Assembly (NCBI RefSeq): GCF_900156825.1
Contig: NZ_FTOV01000001.1
Coordinates: 248,001 to 312,000 of the forward strand
Direction: 5' to 3'
Origin: Chryseobacterium gambrini
GTDB taxonomy: Bacteria; Bacteroidota; Bacteroidia; Flavobacteriales; Weeksellaceae
Length of the DNA stretch: 64,000 bases
Shown: in pieces, positions 6,463 through 16,718 of the stretch
How the letters are laid out: every line of letters begins with the position of its first letter
How positions within the stretch are numbered: the stretch's first letter is position 1
Position numbers and translations under genes: made by a program
The notes under the pieces: generated by a model
Told to the model about the DNA's origin: nothing
The model's database searches: none
The model's input: the letters and a program-made list of their open reading frames with translations, nothing else

Positions 6463-8736
6463 ATGAACAGATATAATAAAATACCTATAAGAATTTTGCA
6501 AACAGTGCTGATACTGCTTTGCACGCAAACGCTGTTTGCACAGAGAGTGGTGCATTACGAGCTGTATGTAAAAGATACGCTTGTCAACTATGCAGGTAAG
6601 CAAAAAAGGGCAATTGCCGTAAACGGGCAAATCCCCATGCCCACCCTTACCTTTACCGAGGGCGACACTGCCGAAATAGTGGTGCACAACCAATTGAAAG
6701 AAAGCACATCACTGCACTGGCATGGTGTGTTCCTGCCCAATAAAGAAGACGGTGTGCCCTGGCTTACACAAAAACCCATCGCACCGGGTACAACCTACAC
6801 CTACCGTTTTCCGATTATCCAGCATGGCACGCACTGGTATCATTCGCACTCAGGCTTGCAGGAGCAGATAGGCATGTACGGTAGTTTTATCATGAAGAAA
6901 AGAAGCGATGATAAGACATTCAGAAAAGGAATTGATGATTTGCCGACCGTTCCAATTATATTAAGTGAGTGGACAAATCTTAACCCCGATAATATCAACC
7001 GTATGCTACACAATGCAAATGATTGGGCGGCCATTAAGAAAGGCGCAACACAATCATATGTTGAAGCTATTAAGGAGGGAAAATTAGGGGTAAAGGTAAA
7101 AAACGAGTGGAAGCGGATGCTGGCGATGGATGTCAGTGACGTTTACTATGATAAAATCCTAATAAATGGTAGCCATAGCACCGATTTGAAAACAATTGAT
7201 GGTAAAAAGCTAAAAGCAGGCGACAAAGTCAGATTGCGTGTTTCCAATGGAGGGGCGTCTTCATATTTCTGGCTACGGTATGCTGGAGGAAAAATTACAG
7301 TAGTAGCTAATGATGGGAATGATGTTGAGCCTGTAGAGGTGGACAGGTTAATCATTGCCGTTTCTGAAACTTACGATATTGTAGTGACTATCCCTCAAGA
7401 TGGTTTGGCTTACGAGTTCTTAGCAACAACCGAAGACAGGACACAATCTGCGAGTTACTTTATAGGTGATGGGGTCAAACAGCTTATTTCTCCACTCCCA
7501 CGATTGAAGTATTTCGAGGGGATGAAGATGATGAACGATATGATGAAAATGAATGGCGATTTGAACGATATGGGCATGAAGATGAGCCTTAACCAAATGG
7601 ACATGAATGTAGTGATGTATCCCGAAATTACCGGAGATGCAACAAAAAAAGCAGACCACAGTAAGCATGAGGGTATGGATATGGATAACGACGCTAACCG
7701 TTACAACGCTAATGCCTTGGGAGACATCAAAACATTAAATTATGCTATGTTGCAATCACCTTATAACACCTCTCTTCCAAATGATGCGCCCGTAAAAGAG
7801 TTGAAATTCACACTTACTGGCAACATGAACCGCTATGTATGGAGCATGGATAATAAAATACTTTCGGAAACTGACAAAATACCTGTAAAAAAAGGAGAAA
7901 TTCTACGGATTACCATTTATAATAATTCAATGATGCGGCATCCAATGCATCTTCACGGATTTGATTTCAGGGTGATAAACGGAAAAGGCGAAAAATCGCC
8001 GCTTAAAAATGTGTTGGATATCATGCCTATGGAAACAGATACCATTGAGTTTTTAGCAAATGAGGAAGGTGATTGGTTCTTTCATTGCCATATATTATAT
8101 CACATGATGGCGGGAATGAACAGGGTCTTTGAAGTTGGAGACTACAATAACCCCTATCTACCCGATAAGGCAAAAGCCTATAAAGAATTGCAAAGAGAAA
8201 GTAATATGCCTCATTTTATGGCACAAAACGATTTTGCAACCAATGGTAATGATGGAGAAGCTATGCTAATGAATGCACGCTACCAATTAGGAACAGAATG
8301 GCGTTTAGGTTACAATGATATGCACGGCTACGAGGTAGAAACACATTTAGGTAGGTATTTGGGCAGAATGCAATGGTTTATGCCATTCATAGGTTTTGAC
8401 TGGCGTTACCGCAGACTCGGTATTGATGAGCACGAAAAGAATTTGTTTGGGCAAAGAAATGATAAAGACACCCGCAGACAGTTTAGCTTAGGATTTATCT
8501 ATACGCTGCCGATGCTGGTCAATTTTCAGGCAGAAGTATATCATGATGGAATTGTGAGATTGCAGTTAATGCGTGAAGATATACCAATTTCAAAAAGACT
8601 AAGAGGTGGTTTTATGGTGAATACCGACTTAGAGTATATGGGAGAACTTAGGTATATCATTAATAAGAATATAGGGATACGTACCCACTATGATAGCGAT
8701 ATGGGCTTTGGTGTGGGGCTGGCATTGACTTATTAA
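6463..8736 (+). CDS. Multicopper oxidase fused to a CopB-like barrel domain
   Basis: A 757-residue exported protein. After a signal peptide (about 1-26) come cupredoxin domains with all four copper-ligand motifs: H-W-H-G (85-88), H-W-Y-H-S-H-S (124-130), H-P-M-H-L-H-G (493-499) and H-C-H-I-L-Y-H-M-M-A-G-M (541-552), giving type 1, 2 and 3 sites. A Met-rich stretch (about 354-392) resembles the Cu(I)-binding insert of CopA/CueO oxidases. From about 580 the sequence changes to alternating aromatic/Arg-rich strands ending in Y, resembling the outer-membrane copper protein CopB. Normal oxidases of this group stop near residue 560-600, so this is a CopA-CopB-like fusion. Expected role: periplasmic Cu(I) oxidation. 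It is the last gene of the operon. Confidence 0.9.
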   Translation: MNRYNKIPIRILQTVLILLCTQTLFAQRVVHYELYVKDTLVNYAGKQKRAIAVNGQIPMPTLTFTEGDTAEIVVHNQLKESTSLHWHGVFLPNKEDGVPWLTQKPIAPGTTYTYRFPIIQHGTHWYHSHSGLQEQIGMYGSFIMKKRSDDKTFRKGIDDLPTVPIILSEWTNLNPDNINRMLHNANDWAAIKKGATQSYVEAIKEGKLGVKVKNEWKRMLAMDVSDVYYDKILINGSHSTDLKTIDGKKLKAGDKVRLRVSNGGASSYFWLRYAGGKITVVANDGNDVEPVEVDRLIIAVSETYDIVVTIPQDGLAYEFLATTEDRTQSASYFIGDGVKQLISPLPRLKYFEGMKMMNDMMKMNGDLNDMGMKMSLNQMDMNVVMYPEITGDATKKADHSKHEGMDMDNDANRYNANALGDIKTLNYAMLQSPYNTSLPNDAPVKELKFTLTGNMNRYVWSMDNKILSETDKIPVKKGEILRITIYNNSMMRHPMHLHGFDFRVINGKGEKSPLKNVLDIMPMETDTIEFLANEEGDWFFHCHILYHMMAGMNRVFEVGDYNNPYLPDKAKAYKELQRESNMPHFMAQNDFATNGNDGEAMLMNARYQLGTEWRLGYNDMHGYEVETHLGRYLGRMQWFMPFIGFDWRYRRLGIDEHEKNLFGQRNDKDTRRQFSLGFIYTLPMLVNFQAEVYHDGIVRLQLMREDIPISKRLRGGFMVNTDLEYMGELRYIINKNIGIRTHYDSDMGFGVGLALTY

Positions 8737-8748
8737 AATTAAATAACT

Positions 8749-8849
8749 AAGGGTTGTAAACTGCATAACCGTAAAAAAATATCGGTAAAAAAAAGGAGGT
8801 GATGCAGGTGTAATTCGCAAAGACTAACCTGCATCATACTACAACCCTT
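8749..8849. other. Nested inverted repeats after the copper operon
   Basis: Two sets of perfect 10-bp arms are nested: outer AAGGGTTGTA (8749-8758) with TACAACCCTT (8840-8849), inner TGATGCAGGT (8800-8809) with ACCTGCATCA (8827-8836). Between the left arms lie two copies of a CGGTAAAAA-like run. The whole could fold as one RNA with a stem, a bulge and a second stem. It begins 13 bases after the oxidase stop, so it may protect the mRNA end or terminate it, but there is no long T run. Confidence 0.6.
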
Positions 8850-8931
8850 TAAAGTATGCAACAAAAATCTATCTATCGTTCCATCATCAATACGGTAGAG
8901 GTTGAATTTTTTTAAGCAGTAATTGCATCAT

Positions 8932-8957
8932 AAGCTAATACGACAGTGTTAGCTTTT
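8932..8957 (+). terminator. Short hairpin with T tail ahead of the first RteC gene
   Basis: AAGCTAA (8932-8938) pairs with TTAGCTT (8949-8955) around a 10-base loop and is followed by TT. It lies 30 bases before the RteC start and may be a terminator for transcripts coming from the copper operon, or a leader structure of rteC. The stem has low GC, so confidence is modest. Confidence 0.4.
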
Positions 8958-8987
8958 CTGTATTAACCAATAATATATTACATCAAA

Positions 8988-9818
8988 ATGAAGCGAATGG
9001 ATAAATTTTACAATGAAACATATCTTAAATTGGAAACTGCAATCCAGGAACTGGAGATTGAAACCGACTGCCCCATAAAAAGAATTGAAGCCGTTATACA
9101 CCATATCATACAAAGCCTTGCCGACTTAAAGGACTTTGTACTGAAAAATGACTTTAAGAATATGGAAGAAGAAATCCATTTTTTCAAGTATCAGAAACCT
9201 GTTATTGTTTCAAAGCTCATCTACTACAATGCCATCTATAAAATCGAAACAAGAAGACCCTACGGGAACAAGCGTACCAAGAAATATTTTACCAAAGAAC
9301 TGAAAAAGCTAAAAAGGTTCTTTGAAAACAATCTCGATTTTTACAAGTATTACCGCAGCAATAATTCTTTCGTTGACGAAAAATTCTTTGTGCGTGGCAA
9401 GCACGATATAAGGCTGTGGTTAGACACATTTTATTTTGAAGCAGACCATCGTTTTTCTACTTCACACGATTATAAGGTTGCCAAGATTATTGCCAATGAC
9501 CTGATACAAGTTTATTTGGAAGACAGGCTCAATAACATCAATGTGAAAAGGGGTTCGGACAATTCATTGAAATGGACGGCAAGTAAAACGGCACTGACGG
9601 AACTCATATATGCACTGTACTCCCACGGTGTATTTAACAATGGGAATACAGACATAAAATTGATAGCTAAAACTTTTGAAGAAGCCTTTAATATTGAATT
9701 AGGCGATTTTTACCACACGTTTATGGAACTCAAAGCCCGTAAGATAAACCGAACAAAATTCCTTGACAGCCTGTGTGAAGCACTGATTAAGAAAATGGAC
9801 GAACAGGACGAAAAGTAA
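8988..9818 (+). CDS. rteC: RteC-type regulator of ICE excision/transfer (copy 1)
   Basis: A 276-residue protein of the RteC family, named after the CTnDOT protein that activates excision genes by binding upstream DNA. Visible family features: the N-terminal helical part with F-F-K-Y-Q-K-P-V-I-V-S-K-L-I-Y-Y-N (about 66-82), the K-Y-Y-R-S block (about 120), H-D-Y-K-V-A-K-I-I-A-N-D (about 162-173) and a C-terminal helical domain with T-A-S-K-T-A-L-T-E-L-I-Y-A-L. It is cytoplasmic and DNA-binding by analogy. It is convergent with the methylase-helicase, 7 bases apart. A second RteC lies at 21277-22122; the two are clearly homologous but divergent. Function here is inferred from the family. Confidence 0.85.
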   Translation: MKRMDKFYNETYLKLETAIQELEIETDCPIKRIEAVIHHIIQSLADLKDFVLKNDFKNMEEEIHFFKYQKPVIVSKLIYYNAIYKIETRRPYGNKRTKKYFTKELKKLKRFFENNLDFYKYYRSNNSFVDEKFFVRGKHDIRLWLDTFYFEADHRFSTSHDYKVAKIIANDLIQVYLEDRLNNINVKRGSDNSLKWTASKTALTELIYALYSHGVFNNGNTDIKLIAKTFEEAFNIELGDFYHTFMELKARKINRTKFLDSLCEALIKKMDEQDEK

Positions 9819-9825
9819 ATGACCA

Positions 9826-12800
9826 TTACAATACGCCACGAGGCAAATGAATACCTTTTGCTTGTATAATGCTTTCCTGAACCTTTGGGGCTTCATTCTG
9901 CTTTTCTGCCTGCTCCGGAGCATCTACTTTAGTTTCAGGTGTAATAGACAACTGTATCTTTCTTTCCACGGCTGCCAGTTCCGTTTTTAGCTCACTCAAT
10001 CGGCTTTCCTTAGACCAAGTACCGTTAACCACTTCCTGAAGTATCGGCAGGTCTTTTTGTATTTCAGCGATTTTCTCCTGCTCCTGCTTCACAAAGCCCG
10101 GCAGTTTTTCCAAAGCCCTTAAAAAATTCATTGCGGCGGTTTCGGGGTCTTTTGCCATCAGACCGTTATTGTAGGTGTACTTGATATTGCCCTCGCCAGT
10201 TATAAAAAATCTATTGACCCTTTCGAGTGTTGAATTATCCTTTGGAAGTTCTGTTTTAACCAATAATTGAAACCCGTAGAGGTTGCCTATTTCACGATAG
10301 TCGCCTGCCGTGCGGGCTTTGTTCGCAATCTCGTTCAGTTTTGCTCCTATTTGTTTCGGATTTGCATTGGGCGGCAAGCCATCTAACAGCACAGGGTTTT
10401 CGATTGTACCGTCCGAACGCTTTTGCAGGCGTTGCTGTAAGTTTTCCCAGTCGGTACTCATCCGGCTCAAACGGGATTGAGTGCTTTGCAACATTTCCAT
10501 ATAATCCTGTACCTTAAATTTGGCACTGGATTTAGAGCGGTTGAACGCCTGCTTTTCGCTTTCCAGTCCGGCAATCTGTTTTTCCAGTTTGGCTTTATCC
10601 AACAGGTCTGTATTTCCTGACAGGATTGCCACATATTCCGAAAAGTTCATTCCCGATTTTTCGTCCATACTTCCCTCGTCAATCGTTCTTTTGGTCAGGT
10701 TGTTAGTCTTTAACTGGTCGATGAAAAGCTGCTTATTATACAGCAGGTTGAATTTGTAACTGTCCAACGATTTTTCAACTGCATAGATAATCACAGCAAC
10801 TTTATTATCGGCAAAGAATTTGGCAATCTCATTGCCTTTTCTGATTGCCCGCCCGTCCCTTTGGGCAAGGTCAGACGGTCGCCACGGTGTATCTAAATGA
10901 TGAACGGCAACAGCTCTTTTCTGTGCGTTTACGCCAGTTCCGAGCATACTTGTAGAACCGAACAGTACACGGATTTTGCCCTCGTTCATTCCGTTGATAA
11001 GTTCCTTACGTTGCTTATCATTTTTCGCTTCCTGAATAAACCTTACTTCGTGCGCAGGTATGCCGTGGTCCTCCACGAGTTTGCGTTTTATTTCGGAGTA
11101 CACGTTCCATTCGCCGGGCTTGTAGGTTCCCAAATCGGAGAAAACGAACTGCGTTCCTTTCTGTGCGTTGAACTGGTTGTAATACTTGGCGATATTTACC
11201 GCACAATGCGAAGCCTTGTTGTCGGGATGGTCGTCGTATATACCACTTACCATACGCATATCGAGCGACATCTTACGGGCATAGTCCGTCGCAATGAGCA
11301 TCTTTGCTTTTTCTTCCCTTTGCGATAATGGTTCTCTACCGAGCAAAGTAGCATCGCCCGTTTTGGCAAACTGCATCAGGCTTTGGATAAAGGCTTCTTG
11401 GTCGGGCGTTGGCGGTATGTTGTACAATACCTCGTTCTTAGTGGGGCGGTCAATACCAATATCCTTAGCCGTTCTGTAATCCGTGATTTCAGAATAGAAC
11501 TGTGCCAGTTCCGGCACTTTGATAAAGTAGCGGAAACGCTCTTTTGCTACAATATTGTTAGCTACCGAAAATTCATAATCGGTCGTTTTCCGTGCATAGA
11601 TAGCTGCCCACGCATCAAAGGAATGAATACCCTGTTTTTCCAATGCACGGGGGCGCAGGTATTTAAACAGCAGGTACAATTCCGTTAATGAATTGCTGAT
11701 GGTTGTACCCGAAAGAAAGGTTGCACCCATATCCGCATTGGTACGCTCTTGAATGGTGCGGATTGCAAACAGCAGGTTCAGTGCCTTTTGGCTGCCGTCC
11801 ACGTTCCCCAGTCCGGCAACCAGTGTATGACGGGTGTTGAACATCAGGTTTTTGAACTGGTGGCTTTCGTCCACAAACAAATGGTCTATGCCCATCATCT
11901 TAAAGTCCACAATATCATCCTTACGGTTTTCAATATCGTGTTGCAGCGTTTTCAGCTTTACTTCAAGATTTTCTTTCCGCTTGATTACCCCGGCGAGCAT
12001 TCCCCTTGTCACTTCCTTGCCTTGCGATTTTAGGGCATCGAGGTTACGCTCTACGCTGTCCAGTTCTATTTCGAGGATTTCCTTTTGTATTTCGGGCGAT
12101 TGCGGTATCATTCCGAACTGGTCGTGTGTGAGTATCACACAATCCCAATCATTATTTTTAATATCCCCGAAAATCCGCAGGCGTTTTTTCGGCGTAAAAT
12201 CATCTATACCTGGATAAAGGATTTTAGCGTGTGGATAGGCTTTGCGATAGTCTTCAGCAATGGCAGGTATATTCGCTTTCAGCCCTATAATCATCGGCTT
12301 ATGGGCTAATCCCAAACGCTTCATTTCCTGCGCTGCGGTACACATTATCAGCGTTTTTCCTGCGCCTACTTCGTGGTCGCAGATAGCACCGTTGTTCAGC
12401 TTTATCATCCAAACGGTGTCCTTTTGACTTGAATACAGGTCTTCAATGCCTGCTCCCTTGCGGTCTAATCCCGGAAATTCCTGATGGCTTCCGTCATAGT
12501 TTGGGCGAACGAAACAATTAAAGGTATCGTTGTACTGGTCGGTCAGCCTGTTTTTAAACTCATCGTTCTGTGCGTGTAGCCAGTCGGTAAAGGCGGTACG
12601 GATTTCGTCAATCTTGGTGTTCGCCATTTGTATGGCTTCCATATCCCGTACTTTAACCTCTTGGTCGCCAACCATTACTTTTTTGGTAATATCAGGCGTG
12701 GTATTGACAAGGGCGTGTTTAAGCAGGGCAATACCGTCAAACGTGCGGCTTTCCGCTTTGACCGCATATTTTTCCCAAATGTGCATATTGCCCTGATGAC

Positions 12801-15264
12801 ACTTTACGGAAAAGTCGTCGGAGCTTTCGGAGTAATGAACCAGTACATCCGCATCGAACAAATGCGAAGCGAAACGGGCATAAATTCCGGTAGGTATCCA
12901 CCGTTCGCCGAGGTTAAAATCCAGTTCCTCAAATTCGATACGTTTTGGTCGGGCTTCCTCTAAAGCGGTAAGGCTTTCTTTGGCTTCGGTATCATCGGGA
13001 TAGTTTTCGAGATAGGCTCTTACTTCATCTGCTTTCTCCACCACGTTGCCTGCAATCCAACGTTCGGCTATTTCATATTCCTGTTGTAGCGGATTGTAGA
13101 ACAACCGCCCGTGCAGGGCTTCTTTCAGGGTATCGGCAGGCAGGCTGCTGATTTCGGACATAAAGTCCAAATCCACATTTCCGTATTTGTTCAGGGAGGC
13201 AGCTAAAGCCTCTTCGGGATTGTCGGTTGCTAACGTAATGGTAGAAAAGCTAACGGGACGGCTGAAAATATCCGCTTTATGGATTATGCCGCCAATGACA
13301 CGCTCCAGATAGGGAATTTCTTTACCTGCACTGTCTGTTTTTATCAGCTTGGCATTGTCGGCAGTATTGAGATTGCCGTATTTTTTGGTAAAGGCATCGT
13401 ACAGCAGGTTCAGGGTTTCCCGTTCTTCCCTGTGTTCGGTCTGTTTTTCAGCTTCTTTTTGGTACAGGTTGATATAACTGTCCCTTACGGCTATGTAGGC
13501 TTCGGCTCTTGCTTTCTGCGAGATCGGCAATTGCAATGGATGAAAGATTGCTTTTTTGTCGTCCTTTTCTACTTCTTGCAGATAACCTACCCAACCGTTA
13601 TCCACCACAAGGCAATCGTTACGGTGGAATGATTGCAGTTCGCCACTATACGGAGCAGGTTCAGGAATAGCATTAATATTGATAGCGGTAATGGCTGTCT
13701 TATCAGACTGGCCATTACCGTTTATTTGTGAAAACAGGTCGCCGATAGCTTCCTGTTTTTTGCCGTTAACCTGGTTGGTTCCGTTAATAGCACCATTGGA
13801 TTTTAGCGGTATATAGGGCTGCTGCCTTGCACTGCTGAACAGGTCGGGCTGACGACCTATTGTACCTCTTCTTTTTTTAGTGCTTTGCCTTTTGGTTTGG
13901 GTAGTTCTTTTAGGCGGAGCAAGTACCATTACAGGTTCGCCCGCACTTTCAAACAGGTCAAAAATGCTTAGTTGCTTTAATTCCTGCGGGCTTTCCTGAC
14001 GGACTACCGGAGTGGGTACAGCTTGCGGTTTTTGCTGAACGATTACAGGGTCAATGACCGGAGGTGTAACCTTTGGCTCAATCGGAATTTGTATAACAGG
14101 CTCTTCGTTCCGTTCGCCTCTATATAAATTCAAATTCAGGTGCTTTCCAAAATCTTCCGAAAGCATTTGCTTCAAATCTTTGGCAATCCCCTCAACGCCG
14201 TCTTTATGCGTATAAATTAAAGCGGGTTGCCCGTATGGGTCGGTATCTAATTTTTGGTCGGTATGGATAATTCTTGCACTATCCTGAAAGAGTGCATTGC
14301 CCGGTGTATTGTATTCGGTTGGCTTACTTTGACAAAACAGCTCTTCCCTGTCGGTCAGATTTTGTTTTGCCAATTTTTTTTGCAGGATAATCAGGTCGCT
14401 GCCTACTTCCGTACCTGCATAGTCGGTAAACAGGTTGTTGGGTAGTCTTACAACCGAAACCAAATTATTATCCTGCATTAACGCCCTGCGTATGGGTTCG
14501 TTCTTAGGGCTGTTCAGAATACCCTGTGAAGTAATGTAAACCAACAAACCGCCCTCACGGAGCATCTCAGCACCTTTCAGAAAAAAGTAATTGTGTATGC
14601 TTCGGGCAGCCTGTACTTTGGCATCGTCCCTGCTTCGGGAAAAGGACAAATCAAATACGGAAGTATCGCCGAACGGGATGTTACTGGCGATTACATCATA
14701 GCTGTTTTGTTCCCTTTCGGGGATTTCCTCAAAACCGTTAATACGGATATTACTTTCGGGGTAAAGCTGCTTTAAAATCTTGCCTGTAAGCAAGTCCTTT
14801 TCATAAGCGGTAACACTGGTTTTCTGATTTTCTGAAAAGGATTGTATGAATGAACCTATACCTGCGGAGGGTTCGAGGAATTTATCAATGTGCAGACCAT
14901 TATCCCGCAAGGCAGATGAAATGGCATCTATAACCTTTGGCGGTGTATAAAAAGCCGTCAGTACGGAACTTTTCATACTGTCCACATACCTGCGGTATTG
15001 CTTATCGTCTTGGGAATTTTCTTTGAGTAGTTGGTGGAGTTCCTGCGTGAGTGGAAAGAGGTCGTGTTCTGTTTTTCTCCAATGATTGATGTCTATTTCG
15101 CTTTCTACGGGGTTCAGAACGAATTTAAGACCGCCAAATCCGCTGTATCGCATCATTAGCAGTCTTCCGCCTACGGTGGCTTGCCGTTTCTCCTTTTCCA
15201 GTTTAAAAACAATTCGCAGGGCATCAATATTCTGTTGGAGATGGAACCGCTTACTGAAGCCCAT
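9826..15264 (-). CDS. Very large ICE protein: N6-adenine methylase fused to SNF2-like helicase
   Basis: About 1812 residues. Counting from a TTG nine bases further upstream (15273), an N6-adenine methyltransferase comes first, with [11 protein letters not shown] (132-142) and catalytic-type N-I-P-F (198-201); then a proline/Gln-rich linker (about 400-545); then a superfamily 2 helicase with Walker A G-A-G-K-T (970-974), D-E-S-H (1135-1138) and motif [10 protein letters not shown] (1471-1478); and a coiled-coil C-terminus. Such proteins are conserved on Bacteroidetes conjugative elements and resemble phage anti-restriction methylase-helicases, so a role in protecting or processing transferred DNA is inferred. 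The ATG at 15264 is preferred over TTG 15273. Its start overlaps the DUF1896 stop by 14 bases, indicating translational coupling. Confidence 0.9.
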   Translation of the reverse strand: MGFSKRFHLQQNIDALRIVFKLEKEKRQATVGGRLLMMRYSGFGGLKFVLNPVESEIDINHWRKTEHDLFPLTQELHQLLKENSQDDKQYRRYVDSMKSSVLTAFYTPPKVIDAISSALRDNGLHIDKFLEPSAGIGSFIQSFSENQKTSVTAYEKDLLTGKILKQLYPESNIRINGFEEIPEREQNSYDVIASNIPFGDTSVFDLSFSRSRDDAKVQAARSIHNYFFLKGAEMLREGGLLVYITSQGILNSPKNEPIRRALMQDNNLVSVVRLPNNLFTDYAGTEVGSDLIILQKKLAKQNLTDREELFCQSKPTEYNTPGNALFQDSARIIHTDQKLDTDPYGQPALIYTHKDGVEGIAKDLKQMLSEDFGKHLNLNLYRGERNEEPVIQIPIEPKVTPPVIDPVIVQQKPQAVPTPVVRQESPQELKQLSIFDLFESAGEPVMVLAPPKRTTQTKRQSTKKRRGTIGRQPDLFSSARQQPYIPLKSNGAINGTNQVNGKKQEAIGDLFSQINGNGQSDKTAITAININAIPEPAPYSGELQSFHRNDCLVVDNGWVGYLQEVEKDDKKAIFHPLQLPISQKARAEAYIAVRDSYINLYQKEAEKQTEHREERETLNLLYDAFTKKYGNLNTADNAKLIKTDSAGKEIPYLERVIGGIIHKADIFSRPVSFSTITLATDNPEEALAASLNKYGNVDLDFMSEISSLPADTLKEALHGRLFYNPLQQEYEIAERWIAGNVVEKADEVRAYLENYPDDTEAKESLTALEEARPKRIEFEELDFNLGERWIPTGIYARFASHLFDADVLVHYSESSDDFSVKCHQGNMHIWEKYAVKAESRTFDGIALLKHALVNTTPDITKKVMVGDQEVKVRDMEAIQMANTKIDEIRTAFTDWLHAQNDEFKNRLTDQYNDTFNCFVRPNYDGSHQEFPGLDRKGAGIEDLYSSQKDTVWMIKLNNGAICDHEVGAGKTLIMCTAAQEMKRLGLAHKPMIIGLKANIPAIAEDYRKAYPHAKILYPGIDDFTPKKRLRIFGDIKNNDWDCVILTHDQFGMIPQSPEIQKEILEIELDSVERNLDALKSQGKEVTRGMLAGVIKRKENLEVKLKTLQHDIENRKDDIVDFKMMGIDHLFVDESHQFKNLMFNTRHTLVAGLGNVDGSQKALNLLFAIRTIQERTNADMGATFLSGTTISNSLTELYLLFKYLRPRALEKQGIHSFDAWAAIYARKTTDYEFSVANNIVAKERFRYFIKVPELAQFYSEITDYRTAKDIGIDRPTKNEVLYNIPPTPDQEAFIQSLMQFAKTGDATLLGREPLSQREEKAKMLIATDYARKMSLDMRMVSGIYDDHPDNKASHCAVNIAKYYNQFNAQKGTQFVFSDLGTYKPGEWNVYSEIKRKLVEDHGIPAHEVRFIQEAKNDKQRKELINGMNEGKIRVLFGSTSMLGTGVNAQKRAVAVHHLDTPWRPSDLAQRDGRAIRKGNEIAKFFADNKVAVIIYAVEKSLDSYKFNLLYNKQLFIDQLKTNNLTKRTIDEGSMDEKSGMNFSEYVAILSGNTDLLDKAKLEKQIAGLESEKQAFNRSKSSAKFKVQDYMEMLQSTQSRLSRMSTDWENLQQRLQKRSDGTIENPVLLDGLPPNANPKQIGAKLNEIANKARTAGDYREIGNLYGFQLLVKTELPKDNSTLERVNRFFITGEGNIKYTYNNGLMAKDPETAAMNFLRALEKLPGFVKQEQEKIAEIQKDLPILQEVVNGTWSKESRLSELKTELAAVERKIQLSITPETKVDAPEQAEKQNEAPKVQESIIQAKGIHLPRGVL

Positions 15265-15688
15265 TTTCCTCAATCCATATTGAGATGGTTCCGGTCAGTT
15301 CGGTATAGAGTACATCAAACTCATATCCGTAGGCGAAATCATCGGTTAATTCATATCCTGCGAAAATAGGCTCACAAACGGGAAACATTTTAAGGGCGAA
15401 CGGTCGCAGTTCCTCGTCTGCCATTATGGTATCAAATTCATTGCATACCACTTTGAAAACCGTATCGAACTTGGAGAAGTGCAAGCCCTCAAAAAGTATG
15501 TAGTTGGCTATTTCGTTGCATTGCTCAATGGCGTTTCCCGAACGGAAAGCACCCTCATAAGCATTGGCAGCCCACGAAGACCGTTGGTCAATAAATTTTT
15601 GGACGTGTGCCTTTTCGGGAAAGCTGCTGTTTAATAATTCTTGCAGTCGTAATCTGAAATACGACAGGTCTTTTTGATGTGTACTCAT
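15251..15688 (-). CDS. DUF1896 family ICE protein
   Basis: A 145-residue cytoplasmic protein of the DUF1896 family, found almost only on Bacteroidetes conjugative elements directly before the methylase-helicase gene, as here. The N-terminal half ([13 protein letters not shown] near residue 8, then [10 protein letters not shown]) is the recognisable part. No catalytic motif, signal peptide or membrane helix is visible. It overlaps the following gene at its 3' end, so both are probably made from one mRNA, starting after the terminator at about 15805. The function is unknown; involvement with the methylase-helicase is an inference from constant gene order. Confidence 0.85.
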   Translation of the reverse strand: MSTHQKDLSYFRLRLQELLNSSFPEKAHVQKFIDQRSSWAANAYEGAFRSGNAIEQCNEIANYILFEGLHFSKFDTVFKVVCNEFDTIMADEELRPFALKMFPVCEPIFAGYELTDDFAYGYEFDVLYTELTGTISIWIEENGLQ

Positions 15689-15804
15689 ACTATAATTTTT
15701 ATTTAGAATTTTGCTCGAAACCTAAAATTATAGCAGCAGGTAAGCCCCTCAAAAGAAGTGGCAGGGTTTAGCTTTGAGAGGCAGGATTTGACGTCATGGG
15801 CAAT

Positions 15805-15829
15805 AAAAAAACCTCTGAAAGTTCAGAGG
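15805..15829 (-). terminator. Factor-independent terminator after the ORF6N gene
   Basis: On the minus strand, CCTCTGAA pairs with TTCAGAGG (15812-15829) around a two-base gap and is followed by a run of T (A on the + strand, 15804-15811). It lies right after the ORF6N stop and separates the HTH-topB-ORF6N series from the DUF1896-methylase pair. Confidence 0.82.
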
Positions 15830-15835
15830 CTCGTG

Positions 15836-16718
15836 CTATGGGTTGTTTAAGATTTGAAGCATCCTACCAACTTCAATATCCATTCTCGAAAAAGCAAACC
15901 ATTTTTTGCCCAGGTCTTTAAGTGTAGACCCAATGTGGTAAAGCTCTGTACCATCAATGATTAAAAAGCGATCCTGGGCATCGGAGAAAACCTCAATTTC
16001 AATCGGAGGATATTGGCTGTTGTACCGTTGTACATCTACCCTTAGCTGATTGCTGATATTTTTGGTATAGATGGTTGCAGTTACATAGGCATTCCGTTTT
16101 CCCAATAAGGTCAGTACCGTATCGTCCACATAATTATCCAAAAGAATAATGGAGGTTTTGGCAATTCGGATAATATCGGAAACAATGGCATAGGCATCAA
16201 AAACCTGCCCGTTGTAGAAGATACATTTTTTCGCTGTGGAGCTTATCGCTTTCCAAAGCCTTAAAAATCTCTTCAAATTTTTGGTCGGCTTCTAATTGCT
16301 TTAATTCAATATTATCCAAACGATGAAACAAAGAAGCGTTGCTAATGAGCATACGCCGCATTTCTACAAAGGCTTCCATTATTTCCACACTCATTCTAAC
16401 GGCTATATCTGAACGGAGTATGGCAGATGCCATTGCAACGCCTTGTTCGGTAAAAACATAGGGCAAATAACGTCTGCCGCCGTAATTTAAACTTGAGGTT
16501 CCAATTTGGAACCTCAAGTTTTCAACTTCCTCTTCGGTCAGTTGAAAGCAGAATGATACAGGAAAACGCTCAATATTTCTTTTTACGGCTTTGTTCAGGT
16601 TCTTTGTTTCCACCTGATATAAGGCGGCGAGGTCGCTATCCAACATTACCTGTTTGCCCCGAATGGTATAAATCAGGTTCCTGATTTTTTTGGGTACGAT
16701 TGACGGTTTATTTTCCAT
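15836..16718 (-). pseudogene. ORF6N-domain DNA-binding protein, frameshifted in an A6 run
   Basis: The gene is read in two frames. The first part (ATG 16718, about 173 residues) holds an ORF6N domain: I-R-G-K-Q-V-M-L-D-S-D-L-A-A-L-Y and Y-L-P-Y-V-F-T-E-Q-G-V-A-M-A-S-A-I-L, as in phage antirepressor-like proteins. The second part continues in the +1 frame with F-Y-N-G-Q-V-F-D-A-Y and I-I-L-L-D-N-Y-V-D-D-T-V-L-T-L-L, the conserved C-terminal half of the full-length family (about 300 residues), ending D-L-G-K-K-W-F-A-F-S. The switch falls at a run of six A (T6 on + strand, 16226-16231). One A fewer would restore a single ORF. A real mutation, polymerase slippage or a read error are all possible. 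Its start overlaps topB by 11 bases. Confidence 0.8.

Noticed and set aside
16197..16276. Programmed -1 frameshift in the ORF6N gene
   Set aside because: The codons at the A6 run (GAA AAA ATG) do not form a tandem slippery heptamer and the downstream half is in the +1 frame; mutation, transcript slippage or read error fits better.
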